In this document: positions 13,330 through 22,205 of the stretch, one piece after another
Position numbering within the stretch: the first letter of the stretch is position 1
Layout: each line of letters begins with the position of its first letter
Source: Pseudomonas baltica
GTDB lineage: Bacteria > Pseudomonadota > Gammaproteobacteria > Pseudomonadales > Pseudomonadaceae
Length of the DNA stretch: 64,000 nucleotides
Reading direction: 5' to 3'
Assembly: GCF_031880315.1 (NCBI RefSeq)
Contig: NZ_CP134771.1
Location: 5,204,501 to 5,268,500, forward strand
Translations under genes and position numbers: made by a program
The notes under the pieces: model-generated
The model's database searches: none
What the model saw: only the letters and a program-made list of their open reading frames with translations
Told to the model about the DNA's origin: nothing

Positions 13330-13499
13330 CCCGCCCCCCGGGTTGCGGGTAATTCGAACCCCGGTCTTCAACTATGTATGAGAATTTTAAAGGGGGGTTG
13401 GTTGTTGTTTTGTCGGAGCGCTGAAACCCCCGGTTTACAAGGGGTTCAGTCAAAAAAAACACCAACCTGACCCCGGGAAATACCAACCAAACACCAACC
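13330..13499 (+). other. candidate cos region
   Basis: The 233-bp gene-free stretch before terS holds a GC-rich block (13329-13363) and then TATGTATGAGAATTTT (13374-13389), which parallels TATTTATGAAAATTTT just inside the left cos end of lambda. Downstream, ACCAACC occurs at 13461-13467, 13482-13488 and 13493-13499, spaced 21 and 11 bp (about two and one helical turns), with inverted GGTTGGT at 13396-13402. This resembles cosN followed by the cosB R sites bound by the small terminase. Confidence 0.6.
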
Positions 13500-13539
13500 G
13501 GCTCGCGGAAGCTCCCCGCCTCGTCAATGGAGGAGGTAA

Positions 13540-14067
13540 ATGGAGCCGAAACCGCACTGGCTGAACAAGGTCACCATGGCCGCTAGCCTCGGCATTAGTG
13601 TCCAGGCTTTCGATAAGTGGAAGGTCGAGCCGGTCGCCCGGATCGGTCGAGAAAACTTCTACGACGTCCGCTGCATCCTGGACAACCGACTGAAACTGGC
13701 CGAGCAAAAAGCGGCAGCCGACGAGCAGCCCGCCGGCATTGATCCGCTGATCGAATACAAATTGTTGGAAGAGCGTCGCGGGCTCACCGCGGCGCAGCGT
13801 GTAGGTCAGGAAAACAAGAACGCCGTATCGGCCCGCCAGTTGGTGCCGGTCGACTTCAGCACTTTCGCGCTATCCAGGGTGGTGGCGCAGATCGGTTCCG
13901 TTCTCGACACCGTGGCACACAAGGTCAAGCGCAAGCACCCGGACATCGAAGTCCGTCATGTCGAGGCAATGCAGCGAGAAATCGCCTTGGCTCGAAATAT
14001 CGCCGCCGACCTGGGCGACAATCTGACCGAGATCCTCGATGAGTACCTTGCCACCCTGGATGACTGA
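13540..14067 (+). CDS. terminase small subunit (Nu1-like)
   Basis: A 175-residue protein with GGAGGAGG 4 bases before its ATG. Residues about 7-45 form a winged helix-turn-helix (NKVTMAASLGISVQAFDKWK...GRENFYDVRCIL), followed by a helical segment and ALSRVVAQIGSVLDTVAHKVKRKHP. It matches the lambda gpNu1 family. It binds cosB and guides the large subunit to cos. It overlaps the large subunit gene by 29 bp. Confidence 0.88.
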   Translation: MEPKPHWLNKVTMAASLGISVQAFDKWKVEPVARIGRENFYDVRCILDNRLKLAEQKAAADEQPAGIDPLIEYKLLEERRGLTAAQRVGQENKNAVSARQLVPVDFSTFALSRVVAQIGSVLDTVAHKVKRKHPDIEVRHVEAMQREIALARNIAADLGDNLTEILDEYLATLDD

Positions 14068-15946
14068 CCTGCGCAAGGCGGTCAAAGCTGGGTTGGCGGC
14101 GCTATTTAAAGAACCGCCTTTAACAGCGGTGGATTGGGCGAACACGCATTTCTATCTGTCGTCTGAATCCTCTTATCAGGAGGGGAAGTGGGAGACGGCG
14201 CCGTTCCAGGTGGCCTTGCTCAACAGCATGGGCAACGACCTCATCCAGTTTTTTAACCTAATGAAGTCTGCCCGGGTCGGTTACACCAAAATGCTGATGG
14301 CGAATGTCGGCTATAAGGTCCAGCACAAGCGACGAAGCGTTGCGGTTTTTTCGCCGACCGACCCCGATGCTGAAGATTTGATGAAGCAGCACATCGAAAC
14401 AATGGTTCGGGACGTGCCAACGCTGCTTGATCTGGCTCCGTGGTACGGAAAAAAACACCGGGACAGCTCGCTCAGTTCTAAGAGGTTCCAGAACAAGAAG
14501 ATGCTCTGGTGCCGCGGCGGCAAGGCCAGCCGGAACTATCGAGGTATCTCCGCCGATGAGGTGGTGTACGACGAGTTGTCGAACTTCGAGCAAAACGTCG
14601 AAGGCGAAGGCGCCCCAACGTTCCTCGGTGACAAGCGTCTGGAAGGCGCCACGTTCAAAAAATCAATTCGCGGCTCTACACCCAAGATCAAAGGCACCTG
14701 CCAGATCGAAAAAGCCGCAGAAGAGTCGCCCTATTTACTACGATTTCACATCCCGTGCCCTCACTGCGGCAGGGAACAGGACTTGAAGTGGGGCGGCAAG
14801 GATTGCGAGTTCGGCATCAAGTGGGAGCGTGATGCTCACGGCGAGATCACCAAGGCCTGGTACGTTTGCGATCACACCAAATGCGTCGTTCTGTACCACG
14901 AGATGGTGGAAGCGGCACACCAAGGCCGTTGGATCTGCGAAAAGTCAGGAGTCTGGACGCGCGACGGCATCGATTGGTACGGCGCTGACGACGATCTGAG
15001 GTCCACGCCCCGCAGCGTGAGTTTTCACGTTTGGACTGCCTATAGCACTTTCACCACCTGGTTAGAAATGGTCCTTGAGTTCGACAAGGTCAAGGACAAC
15101 CGGGAAAACCTGATCGCCTTCGTCAACACCACGCTCGGCGAGACGTGGGAAGACGACCAAGGCGAAAAAGTCGACTGGGAGCTGCTCTACGGACGCCGCG
15201 AAGTGTTCCCGCAGGTGCCGCTGCGCGGGCTCACTCTGATGGGCGCCATCGACACCCAGGACGACCGCTACGAGGGTCGTGTTTGGGCGTTTGGTGTTGG
15301 CGAAGAGGCGTGGTTGGTAGACAAGTGGGTGCTCATGGGCGATCCGGCCAGCGAGGAATTGCGGAAAAAGGTCCGGCTCCGCTGCCGCCAGCACTATGTC
15401 CGCGCCGATGGAACCAAAATGGGCGTAGAGCGCTGGTGCTGGGACTCCGGTGGCCACTACACCGACGAGGTTTACGCCGAAAGTCGGGCTCTGGGCGACA
15501 CCTGGGTTATTCCAGTCAAGGGCGCGAACGTGCCCGGCAAGCCGATCGCCAACTGGCCCAAGTCGCGGAACGCCAAAAAGGTCTACCTCACCGAGGTCGG
15601 TACCGAAAACGCCAAAGAGCTGATCTACAGCCGACTGAAAATCCAGCCGGACACCTCTGGTGCGGCGGTGCCTGGGTGCGTTCACCTGCCGGCCAACGAC
15701 CAGATCTGTGGCGAGGACGAACTTAAGCAGCTCACCGCTGAAACCAAAGAGCTGAAAATTGAGAAGGGCAAGCGGGTGTACCGCTGGACGGCCAAAGGCC
15801 GCCGGAACGAGGCGCTCGACTGTTTCGTGTATGCACTCGCCGCGCTCCGTATCAGCCAGCACCGGTTCGGCCTGGATCTGGAAATGCTCGCCGGCACCAA
15901 GCGACCACAACCGCAACGCGGGACCCGCAGCAGGGTTCGAGGATGA
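14039..15946 (+). CDS. terminase large subunit (GpA family)
   Basis: A 635-residue protein of the lambda gpA family. The ATPase Walker A-like element is KSARVGYTKML near residue 80, and the Walker B-like element is VVYDELSNF near residue 180. A zinc-like cluster (CPHCGREQDLKW ... CDHTKC) lies near residues 240-285. The nuclease part begins with MGAIDTQDDRYEGRVWAFG near residue 401. Together with Nu1 it cuts cos and drives DNA into the prohead. Length matches lambda gpA (641). Confidence 0.95.
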   Translation: MSTLPPWMTDLRKAVKAGLAALFKEPPLTAVDWANTHFYLSSESSYQEGKWETAPFQVALLNSMGNDLIQFFNLMKSARVGYTKMLMANVGYKVQHKRRSVAVFSPTDPDAEDLMKQHIETMVRDVPTLLDLAPWYGKKHRDSSLSSKRFQNKKMLWCRGGKASRNYRGISADEVVYDELSNFEQNVEGEGAPTFLGDKRLEGATFKKSIRGSTPKIKGTCQIEKAAEESPYLLRFHIPCPHCGREQDLKWGGKDCEFGIKWERDAHGEITKAWYVCDHTKCVVLYHEMVEAAHQGRWICEKSGVWTRDGIDWYGADDDLRSTPRSVSFHVWTAYSTFTTWLEMVLEFDKVKDNRENLIAFVNTTLGETWEDDQGEKVDWELLYGRREVFPQVPLRGLTLMGAIDTQDDRYEGRVWAFGVGEEAWLVDKWVLMGDPASEELRKKVRLRCRQHYVRADGTKMGVERWCWDSGGHYTDEVYAESRALGDTWVIPVKGANVPGKPIANWPKSRNAKKVYLTEVGTENAKELIYSRLKIQPDTSGAAVPGCVHLPANDQICGEDELKQLTAETKELKIEKGKRVYRWTAKGRRNEALDCFVYALAALRISQHRFGLDLEMLAGTKRPQPQRGTRSRVRG

Positions 15947-16161
15947 ACATGAAGACAGTTGCGCAAGAACGCCTGGCCGCCGTGCAGGAGGCAATCAACA
16001 AAATCCTTAAGGGTGGGCAGAGTGTGCGCTACGGCGAGCGTCAAGTGACCCGGGCCGATCTCGGGACGCTCCGTACTCTCGAAAAAGACTACGCGGCCGA
16101 TGTGGCCGCCGAAGCCAACCGCAGTCGCGGCCGCAACCGAATCAGCTACATGAGGATCTGA
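15943..16161 (+). CDS. head-tail joining protein W
   Basis: A 72-residue basic protein whose start overlaps the terminase stop (ATGA). The pattern AQERLAAVQEAINKILKGGQSVRYGERQVTRADLGTLRTLEKDY is the gpW family. In lambda gpW is added to the filled head before gpFII and the tail. Position between terminase and portal is conserved. Confidence 0.92.
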   Translation: MNMKTVAQERLAAVQEAINKILKGGQSVRYGERQVTRADLGTLRTLEKDYAADVAAEANRSRGRNRISYMRI

Positions 16162-16162
16162 C

Positions 16163-17773
16163 ATGGCTTGGTGGACACGTACCACTCCAGAAGAGCGGAT
16201 GGTGCGTGAAGCCACGCGCACAGTATCCAACCTGGTGCACAGCCAACCCCGCGCGCAGGGCGGTGGTGGTGGAAGTGAAACTCGCTGGCGCGGCGCATCC
16301 CGCATGCTCCGTAGCATGGCAAGCTGGATTCCCGGGCTTGGCAGCCCCACGAGGGACTTGAACACTACAGAGCGTAAGACGCTGGTAGCGCGTTCCCGCG
16401 ACGCCATGCGCAACCATTTGATCGCGCGCGCTGCCATCGTCCGTACGCGGACCAACGTGGTGGGCACCGGGTTGATTTGCCGGCCGCAGGTCGACCATGA
16501 AGCGCTTGGCATCACTGAGGAAGCGGCCGACGCTCTCAACGCGCAGATTCAACGGGAGTGGGAGCTTTACGCAGGTGACCCTAGGGAATGCGATGCCGAA
16601 GCGACCCTCAATCACTATCAACTGCAAGCGCTGACACTTGTTTCGGCTATGACTGGCGGCGATTGCTTCGTGGCCACGCCGTGGATCGAGCGTCAGGGAA
16701 CGATTTACAACACCCGCTTGCAACTGATCGAGACGGATCGCGTCAGCAATCCCTTTGGATGCCCCGACAATGAGCGATTGGTCGAAGGGGTGGAGTTCGA
16801 TGCTTACGGCGCGCCGGTGGCGTACCAGATCTGCAACGGCTATCCGGACGATAAATTCCTGAAATATCCGCTGCGGTGGGAGCGAGTCGAGGTATTCGGC
16901 GCCGAAACGGGCCGCCGTCGCGTGCTGCAGGTGTGGTGCGACAAGGAACGCCCGGGCATGAAGCGCGGCGCACCGTATCTCGCGCCGATTCTTGAGCCGC
17001 TACAAAAGCTCGAGCGGTACGCCAGCGCCGAATTGATGGCCGCCGTTATTTCCGCGATGTTCACGGTGTTCATCAAGAAAAATGACGACTTCAATGGCAA
17101 CAACCAAGGCCAAGCCACCTTCGGTGACGAGGATGCGATGCCCGGAAACGAAGGCCCGGCGCCGCTAGAGCTGGGCGAGGGTGCCATTGTCGACTTGGCA
17201 CAGGGCGAAGAGCCCATGATTGCCAACCCGGCTAGGCCAAACGCCCAGTTTGACCCGTTCTTCTCGGCGATCGTGAAGGAAATCGGCGCCGCGCTGGAGC
17301 TTCCGCTTGAAGAATTGATGCTGCACTACAGCAGCAGCTATAGCGCCGCCCGCGCGGCGATGCTTCAGGCCTGGCGCTTCTACACGATGCGCCGCTGGTG
17401 GCTGGTCTGCGATTTCTGCCAACCGAGTTACGAGCTGTTTTTTGACGAGGCGGTGGCCTCCGGCCGGATCCGCGCACCGGGTTACCGTGACCCGGCCATT
17501 CGCCGCGCTTACACACAGTCCATCTGGATTGGTCCAGCCCGGGGCGCTATTGACGAGCTCAAGGAAGCGAAGGCGGCGCAAGCGCGGATTGATGTCGGAA
17601 TCAGCAATGAAACCATGGAGACGGCAGCGATGTCTGGCGAGACCTGGCAGTTGGTCAACCGTCAGCGCGCTCGCGAACTGAAGCAACGGCGCGAGAACGG
17701 AACCACGCCAGTGGTCGTTGCCCCAGCGCCTACTGCACCCGCCCCGGAACCCCCGCCAGAAGAAGAGGAATAA
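16163..17773 (+). CDS. portal protein, lambda family (B)
   Basis: A 536-residue portal protein. RNHLIARAAIVRTRTNVVGTGL (about residues 84-105) and MTGGDCFVATP are typical of the lambda gpB/PF05136 family, as is LELPLEELMLHYSSSYSAARAAMLQAW near residue 380. The C-terminus is a proline-rich, acidic tail. It forms the dodecameric ring through which DNA enters. The gene starts 1 bp after W and is followed 3 bp later by the protease gene. Confidence 0.95.
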   Translation: MAWWTRTTPEERMVREATRTVSNLVHSQPRAQGGGGGSETRWRGASRMLRSMASWIPGLGSPTRDLNTTERKTLVARSRDAMRNHLIARAAIVRTRTNVVGTGLICRPQVDHEALGITEEAADALNAQIQREWELYAGDPRECDAEATLNHYQLQALTLVSAMTGGDCFVATPWIERQGTIYNTRLQLIETDRVSNPFGCPDNERLVEGVEFDAYGAPVAYQICNGYPDDKFLKYPLRWERVEVFGAETGRRRVLQVWCDKERPGMKRGAPYLAPILEPLQKLERYASAELMAAVISAMFTVFIKKNDDFNGNNQGQATFGDEDAMPGNEGPAPLELGEGAIVDLAQGEEPMIANPARPNAQFDPFFSAIVKEIGAALELPLEELMLHYSSSYSAARAAMLQAWRFYTMRRWWLVCDFCQPSYELFFDEAVASGRIRAPGYRDPAIRRAYTQSIWIGPARGAIDELKEAKAAQARIDVGISNETMETAAMSGETWQLVNRQRARELKQRRENGTTPVVVAPAPTAPAPEPPPEEEE

Positions 17774-17776
17774 CCC

Positions 17777-19009
17777 ATGCCAAGAGCTTTTGAGCTGGCA
17801 AGCGCTCAGCCTTGGCTGATGCTCCCCGATGCCCTGGACAACCTCTTGGCCATTGCGGAGCGGATGGGCGATCCAGTGGCCCTTGAAACGAAGCTCGGGC
17901 GAAAGCTGGATAACAGCCAGTCGGTCAGCATTCAGAATGGAGTGGCGGTTGTTCCGGTGATTGGTCCGATTTTCCGATACGCGAATATGTTCACCGAGAT
18001 CAGCGGAGCCACGAGCACCCAGGTGCTGGCCACCGATATCCGTGCGGCGCTGGATAACCCTGCTGTGCAGGCCATCGTGCTCAACATCGACAGCCCCGGC
18101 GGTGTGGCTAGCGGCATCAATGAGCTGGCGGAGATGATCTACGCGGGCCGCGCGCAGAAGCGGATCGTGGCTTACATCGGTGGCAGCGGAGCCAGTGGCG
18201 CTTACTGGATCGCCTCGGCAGCTGATGAAATCGTGATCGATGAGACCGGCATAGCCGGCAGTGTGGGTGTCGTGGTGGAAGCGGTGGTCGAAAGCGAAAA
18301 GGGCACGGGTCGCACCAGCTACCAGATCGTCAGTCGCAACGCGCCGAACAAGCGGCCAGACATGTCCACCGAAGAAGGGCGCGCGAAGGTCGCCGAAACC
18401 GTGGACGCGCTCGAGGATGTCTTCGTAGGCAAGGTAGCCCGCAACCTTGGCGTCGATCCAGAGAATGTGCCTGGCATGGGTGACCATGGCGGGCTCCGCG
18501 TAGGAGCCGCCGCCGTGTCGGCAGGTCTCGCGCATCGACTGGGCTCCCTCGAGGGCGTGGTCACCGAGCTTGCCAAACCGGCAGCACCAATCAACAGGAG
18601 AAACACAGCTATGAAAGTCAGCACCACTGCTGAGCTGCAGGCGGCCATTGCTGCTGGTGGCGATCTCTCGGTCATCGAAATCAGCGCGCCCGAAAAAGTC
18701 GATGTCGATGCTATCCGCAAGGAGTCAGCCGAAACCGCGACTGCTAGCGAGAAAGGTCGCATCGCCGGTATTCAGGCACTGTCGCAGCCGGGCTTCGAAG
18801 CCGAAGTTACTGCCGCCATCGACGGCGGCCTGACCGTCGAGGCTGCTGGGCTGTCGCTGTTCAAAGCAGCACAGGACCGCGGCGTGACGTTGGGTAGCAT
18901 CCAGCGTGATTCGACGGCTGCCGCCGCCGCTTCCGCCGCTGCTGGCAAAGGCAAGCAAGAATTTTCCACCAAATCTATTTGGGCCGGCCGCAAAGGAGCG
19001 AAGAAATGA
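17777..19009 (+). CDS. head maturation protease, S49/SppA-like (C), with scaffold at the C-terminus
   Basis: A 410-residue protein. Residues about 55-265 are a ClpP/SppA-type S49 peptidase, with the nucleophile Ser140 in GGSGASGAYWIAS and SPGG at 106-109. The last 132 residues are helical, alanine-rich scaffold sequence that is also translated separately from an internal start. This is the lambda C/Nu3 arrangement: the protease processes the prohead and the scaffold shapes it. It lies between portal and decoration genes. Confidence 0.92.
   Translation: MPRAFELASAQPWLMLPDALDNLLAIAERMGDPVALETKLGRKLDNSQSVSIQNGVAVVPVIGPIFRYANMFTEISGATSTQVLATDIRAALDNPAVQAIVLNIDSPGGVASGINELAEMIYAGRAQKRIVAYIGGSGASGAYWIASAADEIVIDETGIAGSVGVVVEAVVESEKGTGRTSYQIVSRNAPNKRPDMSTEEGRAKVAETVDALEDVFVGKVARNLGVDPENVPGMGDHGGLRVGAAAVSAGLAHRLGSLEGVVTELAKPAAPINRRNTAMKVSTTAELQAAIAAGGDLSVIEISAPEKVDVDAIRKESAETATASEKGRIAGIQALSQPGFEAEVTAAIDGGLTVEAAGLSLFKAAQDRGVTLGSIQRDSTAAAAASAAAGKGKQEFSTKSIWAGRKGAKK
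18611..19009 (+). CDS. internal scaffold start, Nu3-like
   Basis: ATG at 18611 is in frame with the protease gene (codon 279) and is preceded by AGGAG 10 bases upstream, inside codons for PINRRNTA. Translation from here gives 132 residues (MKVSTTAELQAAIAAGGDLS... ending SIWAGRKGAKK), a helical alanine-rich protein as expected for a scaffold. In lambda, Nu3 is made from an in-frame internal start of gene C. The ribosome site is the direct evidence here. Confidence 0.7.
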   Translation: MKVSTTAELQAAIAAGGDLSVIEISAPEKVDVDAIRKESAETATASEKGRIAGIQALSQPGFEAEVTAAIDGGLTVEAAGLSLFKAAQDRGVTLGSIQRDSTAAAAASAAAGKGKQEFSTKSIWAGRKGAKK

Positions 19010-19356
19010 AATATGACATCGTCACTCAGGGTGCTCGCACTGCTGCATTCCTGTTGAATGAGGCGAGCGGCGAGCGCTCCCGCGAACAGATTGTTTTGCT
19101 GGCGGGCGCCACTGCCTTCTCGGCTGGCCAGATCCTATCGGTGGGCGCCGACGGCAAGTACATCGCCTTCGCTGCTCCCGCTGCTGGGGAAGCTGTCGAG
19201 ATCGCGATCCTCTACGAAGGGCGCGAAGCCAGCCCGGACGCCGATCAGCGCGGCACAGGCATTGTGCGTGACTGCGAAGTCATCGAAAGCCTGCTCGTCG
19301 GTTTGACCGATTCCGCGCGCACCTCCCTGGCTGCCGCCGGAATCATCCTGCGCTAA
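19006..19356 (+). CDS. head decoration protein D
   Basis: A 116-residue protein with AAAGGAG before the ATG, which overlaps the protease stop. The sequence (MKYDIVTQGARTAAFLLNEAS ... GIVRDCEVIESLLVGL) is of the gpD family, which forms trimeric spikes that stabilise the expanded lambda-type capsid. A terminator follows immediately. Confidence 0.88.
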   Translation: MKYDIVTQGARTAAFLLNEASGERSREQIVLLAGATAFSAGQILSVGADGKYIAFAAPAAGEAVEIAILYEGREASPDADQRGTGIVRDCEVIESLLVGLTDSARTSLAAAGIILR

Positions 19357-19376
19357 GCAGACCCACTCACAATTCA

Positions 19377-19399
19377 AACCGCCTTCCCGGCGGTTTTTT
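19377..19399 (+). terminator. hairpin between D and E
   Basis: AACCGCC and GGCGGTT form a 7-bp stem with a 5-base loop and are followed by TTTTC. It may reduce, or with antitermination allow, read-through into the capsid gene. Confidence 0.7.
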
Positions 19400-19416
19400 C
19401 GTTTCTGGAGAACGGA

Positions 19417-20421
19417 ATGGCCGATTTGAGCATTTTCGCGGGCGATGAGTTTGGTCGCATCGCTCTCACCACCGCTATCAACCAGCCTGTAGAAGGGCAA
19501 GCGGTACCAACTCGCCTGGATACTCTTTTCGAAGAGGAAGGTGTCACCACGACTGCGGTCTTCATCGAGCGCGAAAACGATAGCCTCACACTGGTGCCTG
19601 CCGCCGAGCGCGGTGCGCCGAGCGATCCCACCACCGGCCCTGGCCGCGACATGATCCCGTTCCAGACCATCCATCTGCCGACTCGCGCGGTGATCCGTGC
19701 TGATGAGGTCCAAGGCATCCGTGCTTTCGGTACCGAGAGCGAGCTGGAAACCGTGCAAGCTCTGGTTGAGAAACGCCTGTTGAAAATGCGCAAGCGCCTA
19801 GACGCGACCATTCGCTTTCAACGTGTCGGCGCTATCACCGGCAAGGTTTATGACGCGGACGGTACCCGCGTTCTGCTGGACCTCTATGCCCGGTTTGGGA
19901 TTGAGCAGCAAACCGTGGCGTTCTCGATGAATGCCAGCGAGACCAAGCTGCTGGCCAAGGTGACCGATGCCAAACGCAAGGCAGAAGACGCGATCGGCGG
20001 CACCGGCATCATCGCTGGCTGGCTGGGTATTGCGGGCCGCAACTGGTTCGACTCGTTCACCAACCATGACTCGGTCCAAAAAGCTTTCGACCGCTGGAAC
20101 GATGGCCAATTCTTGCGTGACGATCATCGCCTGGATGGCTTCAGCTTCGGTGGCGTGAACTGGGAAGAGTTCTACGGCAACTTGGGCGGTGTCCTGTTCA
20201 TGGATCCTGACACCGCCTACCTGGTGCCGGTAGGCGTTGATGGTCTTTTCATCACCAACTACGCACCGGCGGACTACATGGAGACCGTCAATACCACTGG
20301 CGTGCCGTTCTATGCGAGCCAGGAGCCGCTGCGCCACAACAAGGGCGTAGACCTGGAGGCGCAAAGCAACCCGCTCAGCCTTTGCACCCTCCCGCGCGCC
20401 ATCATCAAGCTTACCAAGTAA
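19417..20421 (+). CDS. major capsid protein E
   Basis: A 334-residue protein with TGGAG upstream of the ATG. It matches the lambda gpE family: FEEEGVTTTAVFIERENDSLTLVP near residue 40, PFQTIHLPTRAVIRADEVQGIRAFG near 80, and LRHNKGVDLEAQSNPL at the C-terminal part. It forms the icosahedral shell together with D. The stop shares a base with the next start. Confidence 0.95.
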   Translation: MADLSIFAGDEFGRIALTTAINQPVEGQAVPTRLDTLFEEEGVTTTAVFIERENDSLTLVPAAERGAPSDPTTGPGRDMIPFQTIHLPTRAVIRADEVQGIRAFGTESELETVQALVEKRLLKMRKRLDATIRFQRVGAITGKVYDADGTRVLLDLYARFGIEQQTVAFSMNASETKLLAKVTDAKRKAEDAIGGTGIIAGWLGIAGRNWFDSFTNHDSVQKAFDRWNDGQFLRDDHRLDGFSFGGVNWEEFYGNLGGVLFMDPDTAYLVPVGVDGLFITNYAPADYMETVNTTGVPFYASQEPLRHNKGVDLEAQSNPLSLCTLPRAIIKLTK

Positions 20422-20750
20422 TGGCCGGCTCGGAGTTCGACGACGCTTTCGGGGATGCGGACGACGAGCTATTCCAGACTTTCGGCGAAAAGGGCGGGGC
20501 GCTGTACGACGCCAGGGAAGGTGCGACGCCCTTCTCTGTAGGCGCGGTGCTACAGCGCAACGTCGGATCACCGGACGGCGGCGGTTTTACCGTCGTAGAG
20601 CTGGCAGTGGACCTACGCATCCGCGAAGTGCCGAGCCCCTGTAAAGGCGATCTGCTCACCATTGGCTGCAAGCGCTACGTGCTCAACGAGTACATGGGCG
20701 CTGATGGCTTGATCAATCGTTTCTCGCTGATGCCTTCGGAGGGTCGATGA
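20421..20750 (+). CDS. head-tail connector, FII-like
   Basis: A 109-residue protein whose ATG overlaps the capsid stop (TAATG). It has an acidic N-terminus (GSEFDDAFGDADDELFQTFG) and a beta-rich C-terminal half (VVELAVDLRIREVPSPCKGDLLTIGCKRYVLNEY) similar in layout to lambda gpFII, which joins gpW-bearing heads to tails. Identification rests on layout, length and position. Confidence 0.7.
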   Translation: MAGSEFDDAFGDADDELFQTFGEKGGALYDAREGATPFSVGAVLQRNVGSPDGGGFTVVELAVDLRIREVPSPCKGDLLTIGCKRYVLNEYMGADGLINRFSLMPSEGR

Positions 20751-21220
20751 AAAATCTCATCACACTAGGCCGTCGCGCGTTGATCCAGCGGCTCTCAACG
20801 ATCGTGCCCGCTGCGGGTTATTTCACAGCCGTCGGCGCCAACGTCAAAAGCGGCTGGTTCAACGAGGTCCTGCAGGAAAAGGGCGTCGCCTTCCCGCTAA
20901 TCGTCGTTCAGAAGGCAAAGGGTCTTGCGCCTCAGCCAGGGCCGCACGCAATCAAGATTTTTTCGGGGTTCAACGTTGTCGGGGCGGTCAATGTGGACCT
21001 GAACGATTACGAGGATGCCTCTGAGGAGCTAGAGCACGATCTGCTGCGGTGCCTGATGCCTCAGATGGCGATCTTGCCCGATTGGCTGCCAAAGGGGATA
21101 TCGGGCATCACGGTGGGTGCGCCTGAGTCATTTCCGCCGGCCGAAGGTGTACGCGCCGCCAGCGTGCTGATACCGGTGCATCTGCACACCATCATCCAGG
21201 AGCCACGACATGGCCGATAA
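20747..21220 (+). CDS. tail terminator/completion-like protein
   Basis: A 157-residue protein overlapping the connector gene by 4 bp. The sequence (KNLITLGRRALIQRLSTIVPAAGYF ... FSGFNVVGAVNVDLNDYEDASEELEHDLLRCL) is mixed alpha/beta. By position, between head-tail connector and tail tube, it should be the U/Z-type tail terminator or completion protein. No diagnostic motif is visible, so the call is mainly positional. Confidence 0.6.
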   Translation: MKNLITLGRRALIQRLSTIVPAAGYFTAVGANVKSGWFNEVLQEKGVAFPLIVVQKAKGLAPQPGPHAIKIFSGFNVVGAVNVDLNDYEDASEELEHDLLRCLMPQMAILPDWLPKGISGITVGAPESFPPAEGVRAASVLIPVHLHTIIQEPRHGR

Positions 21221-21401
21221 AACAGAAGGCACTGCGGTAGCGGTGGAGCGCGCTGTTCCGCGCTTCGAAGTGAAGCTGCTCAAACCACATACCCACGAAC
21301 GCGTGGACCTGGAATCAGGCGCCACCATCAAAGTAACCGCAGAGCAACGCGCCTGGCTGAAGAGCTTGGGCGTCATCGCTGGCGACATGCAGGAGAAGTA
21401 A
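21210..21401 (+). CDS. small phage structural-region protein, 63 aa
   Basis: A 63-residue protein starting within the last codons of the previous gene. It reads RFEVKLLKPHTHERVDLESGATIKVTAEQRAWLKSLGVI. Small proteins with this pattern (KLLKPHTHxG...I.VT..QAxWL) are common between tail terminator and tail tube genes in Pseudomonas phages; function is not known. Confidence 0.7.
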   Translation: MADKTEGTAVAVERAVPRFEVKLLKPHTHERVDLESGATIKVTAEQRAWLKSLGVIAGDMQEK

Positions 21402-21404
21402 AAC

Positions 21405-22157
21405 ATGGCACGCGATATCGAAACGTTCGTGGTCGGCGGCTTGGTCAAGATGCGCCTGTATGGCGTCGGCGGCGCTTTCACCCCGGTGGGCCTGGTGTCC
21501 ACGCTGGTCCAGGCAATCGAGAAATCCGACATCACCCTGGCCGACACTACTACCCCGCAGGGTGGCGAGTATGACGCGCTCAGCCGTATCACCAGCATGA
21601 GCCTGACCATGAACTGGCGGGAGCTGTACACCTCCAACTTGGCGGCCATGTATTGGGGCGACGTCACCAAGGTTCCTGCCGCGACGGTAACCGACGAGAC
21701 CCACGTTGCGACCAAAGGCGGCACCCTCCTGCTCGATAAGATGCCGCTGATCATCACCAGCGTGACTGCCTCCACCGGTGGCACCACTTACGTGGACGGT
21801 GACGATTACCAGATGACCGGCGCCGGCCTGGAAATCCTTGAGGCGGGCGCAATCGCTGATGACGCCGAAATCAAGGTCACCTACAGCGCTGCGGCCGTCG
21901 ACGTAATCGAGGCACTGACCAACAGCGGCAAGGTATACGAGATCCTGTTCGAGGGTGCCAACGCCGCCGGCACCAAGCTGCGCATGAACCTGCAGTACTT
22001 CCGTTGCCAGCTCAGCCCGGCCGCGAGCGCCGACTGGATCAGCACCGACGACTTCATGGGCTCTGAAGTGGTCGCCAAGGTGCTTTCCGACCCGGCCAAG
22101 GTCGGCGCCGGCAAGTCGAAGTACATGAAGATCATGAAGGAAACCGCCAGCGTGTAA
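21405..22157 (+). CDS. tail tube protein
   Basis: A 250-residue protein. It is rich in Thr, Ala and Asp, with ARDIETFVVGGLVKMRLYG at the start and TSVTASTGGTTYVDGDDYQMTGAGLEIL in the middle, a pattern I know from major tail tube proteins of siphophages. Position right before the tail chaperone genes supports the call. It would polymerise around the tape measure to form the non-contractile tail. Confidence 0.82.
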   Translation: MARDIETFVVGGLVKMRLYGVGGAFTPVGLVSTLVQAIEKSDITLADTTTPQGGEYDALSRITSMSLTMNWRELYTSNLAAMYWGDVTKVPAATVTDETHVATKGGTLLLDKMPLIITSVTASTGGTTYVDGDDYQMTGAGLEILEAGAIADDAEIKVTYSAAAVDVIEALTNSGKVYEILFEGANAAGTKLRMNLQYFRCQLSPAASADWISTDDFMGSEVVAKVLSDPAKVGAGKSKYMKIMKETASV

Positions 22158-22205
22158 CGCGTGCCGGCCCGCTCCGGCGGGCTGGGCCTTTTGGAGAGAC
22201 GCTGC

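Noticed and set aside
17165..18535. 456-codon frame on the minus strand across portal and protease genes
   Set aside because: Opposite two unmistakable structural genes; product is rich in His/Arg as shadows usually are, and has no ribosome site.
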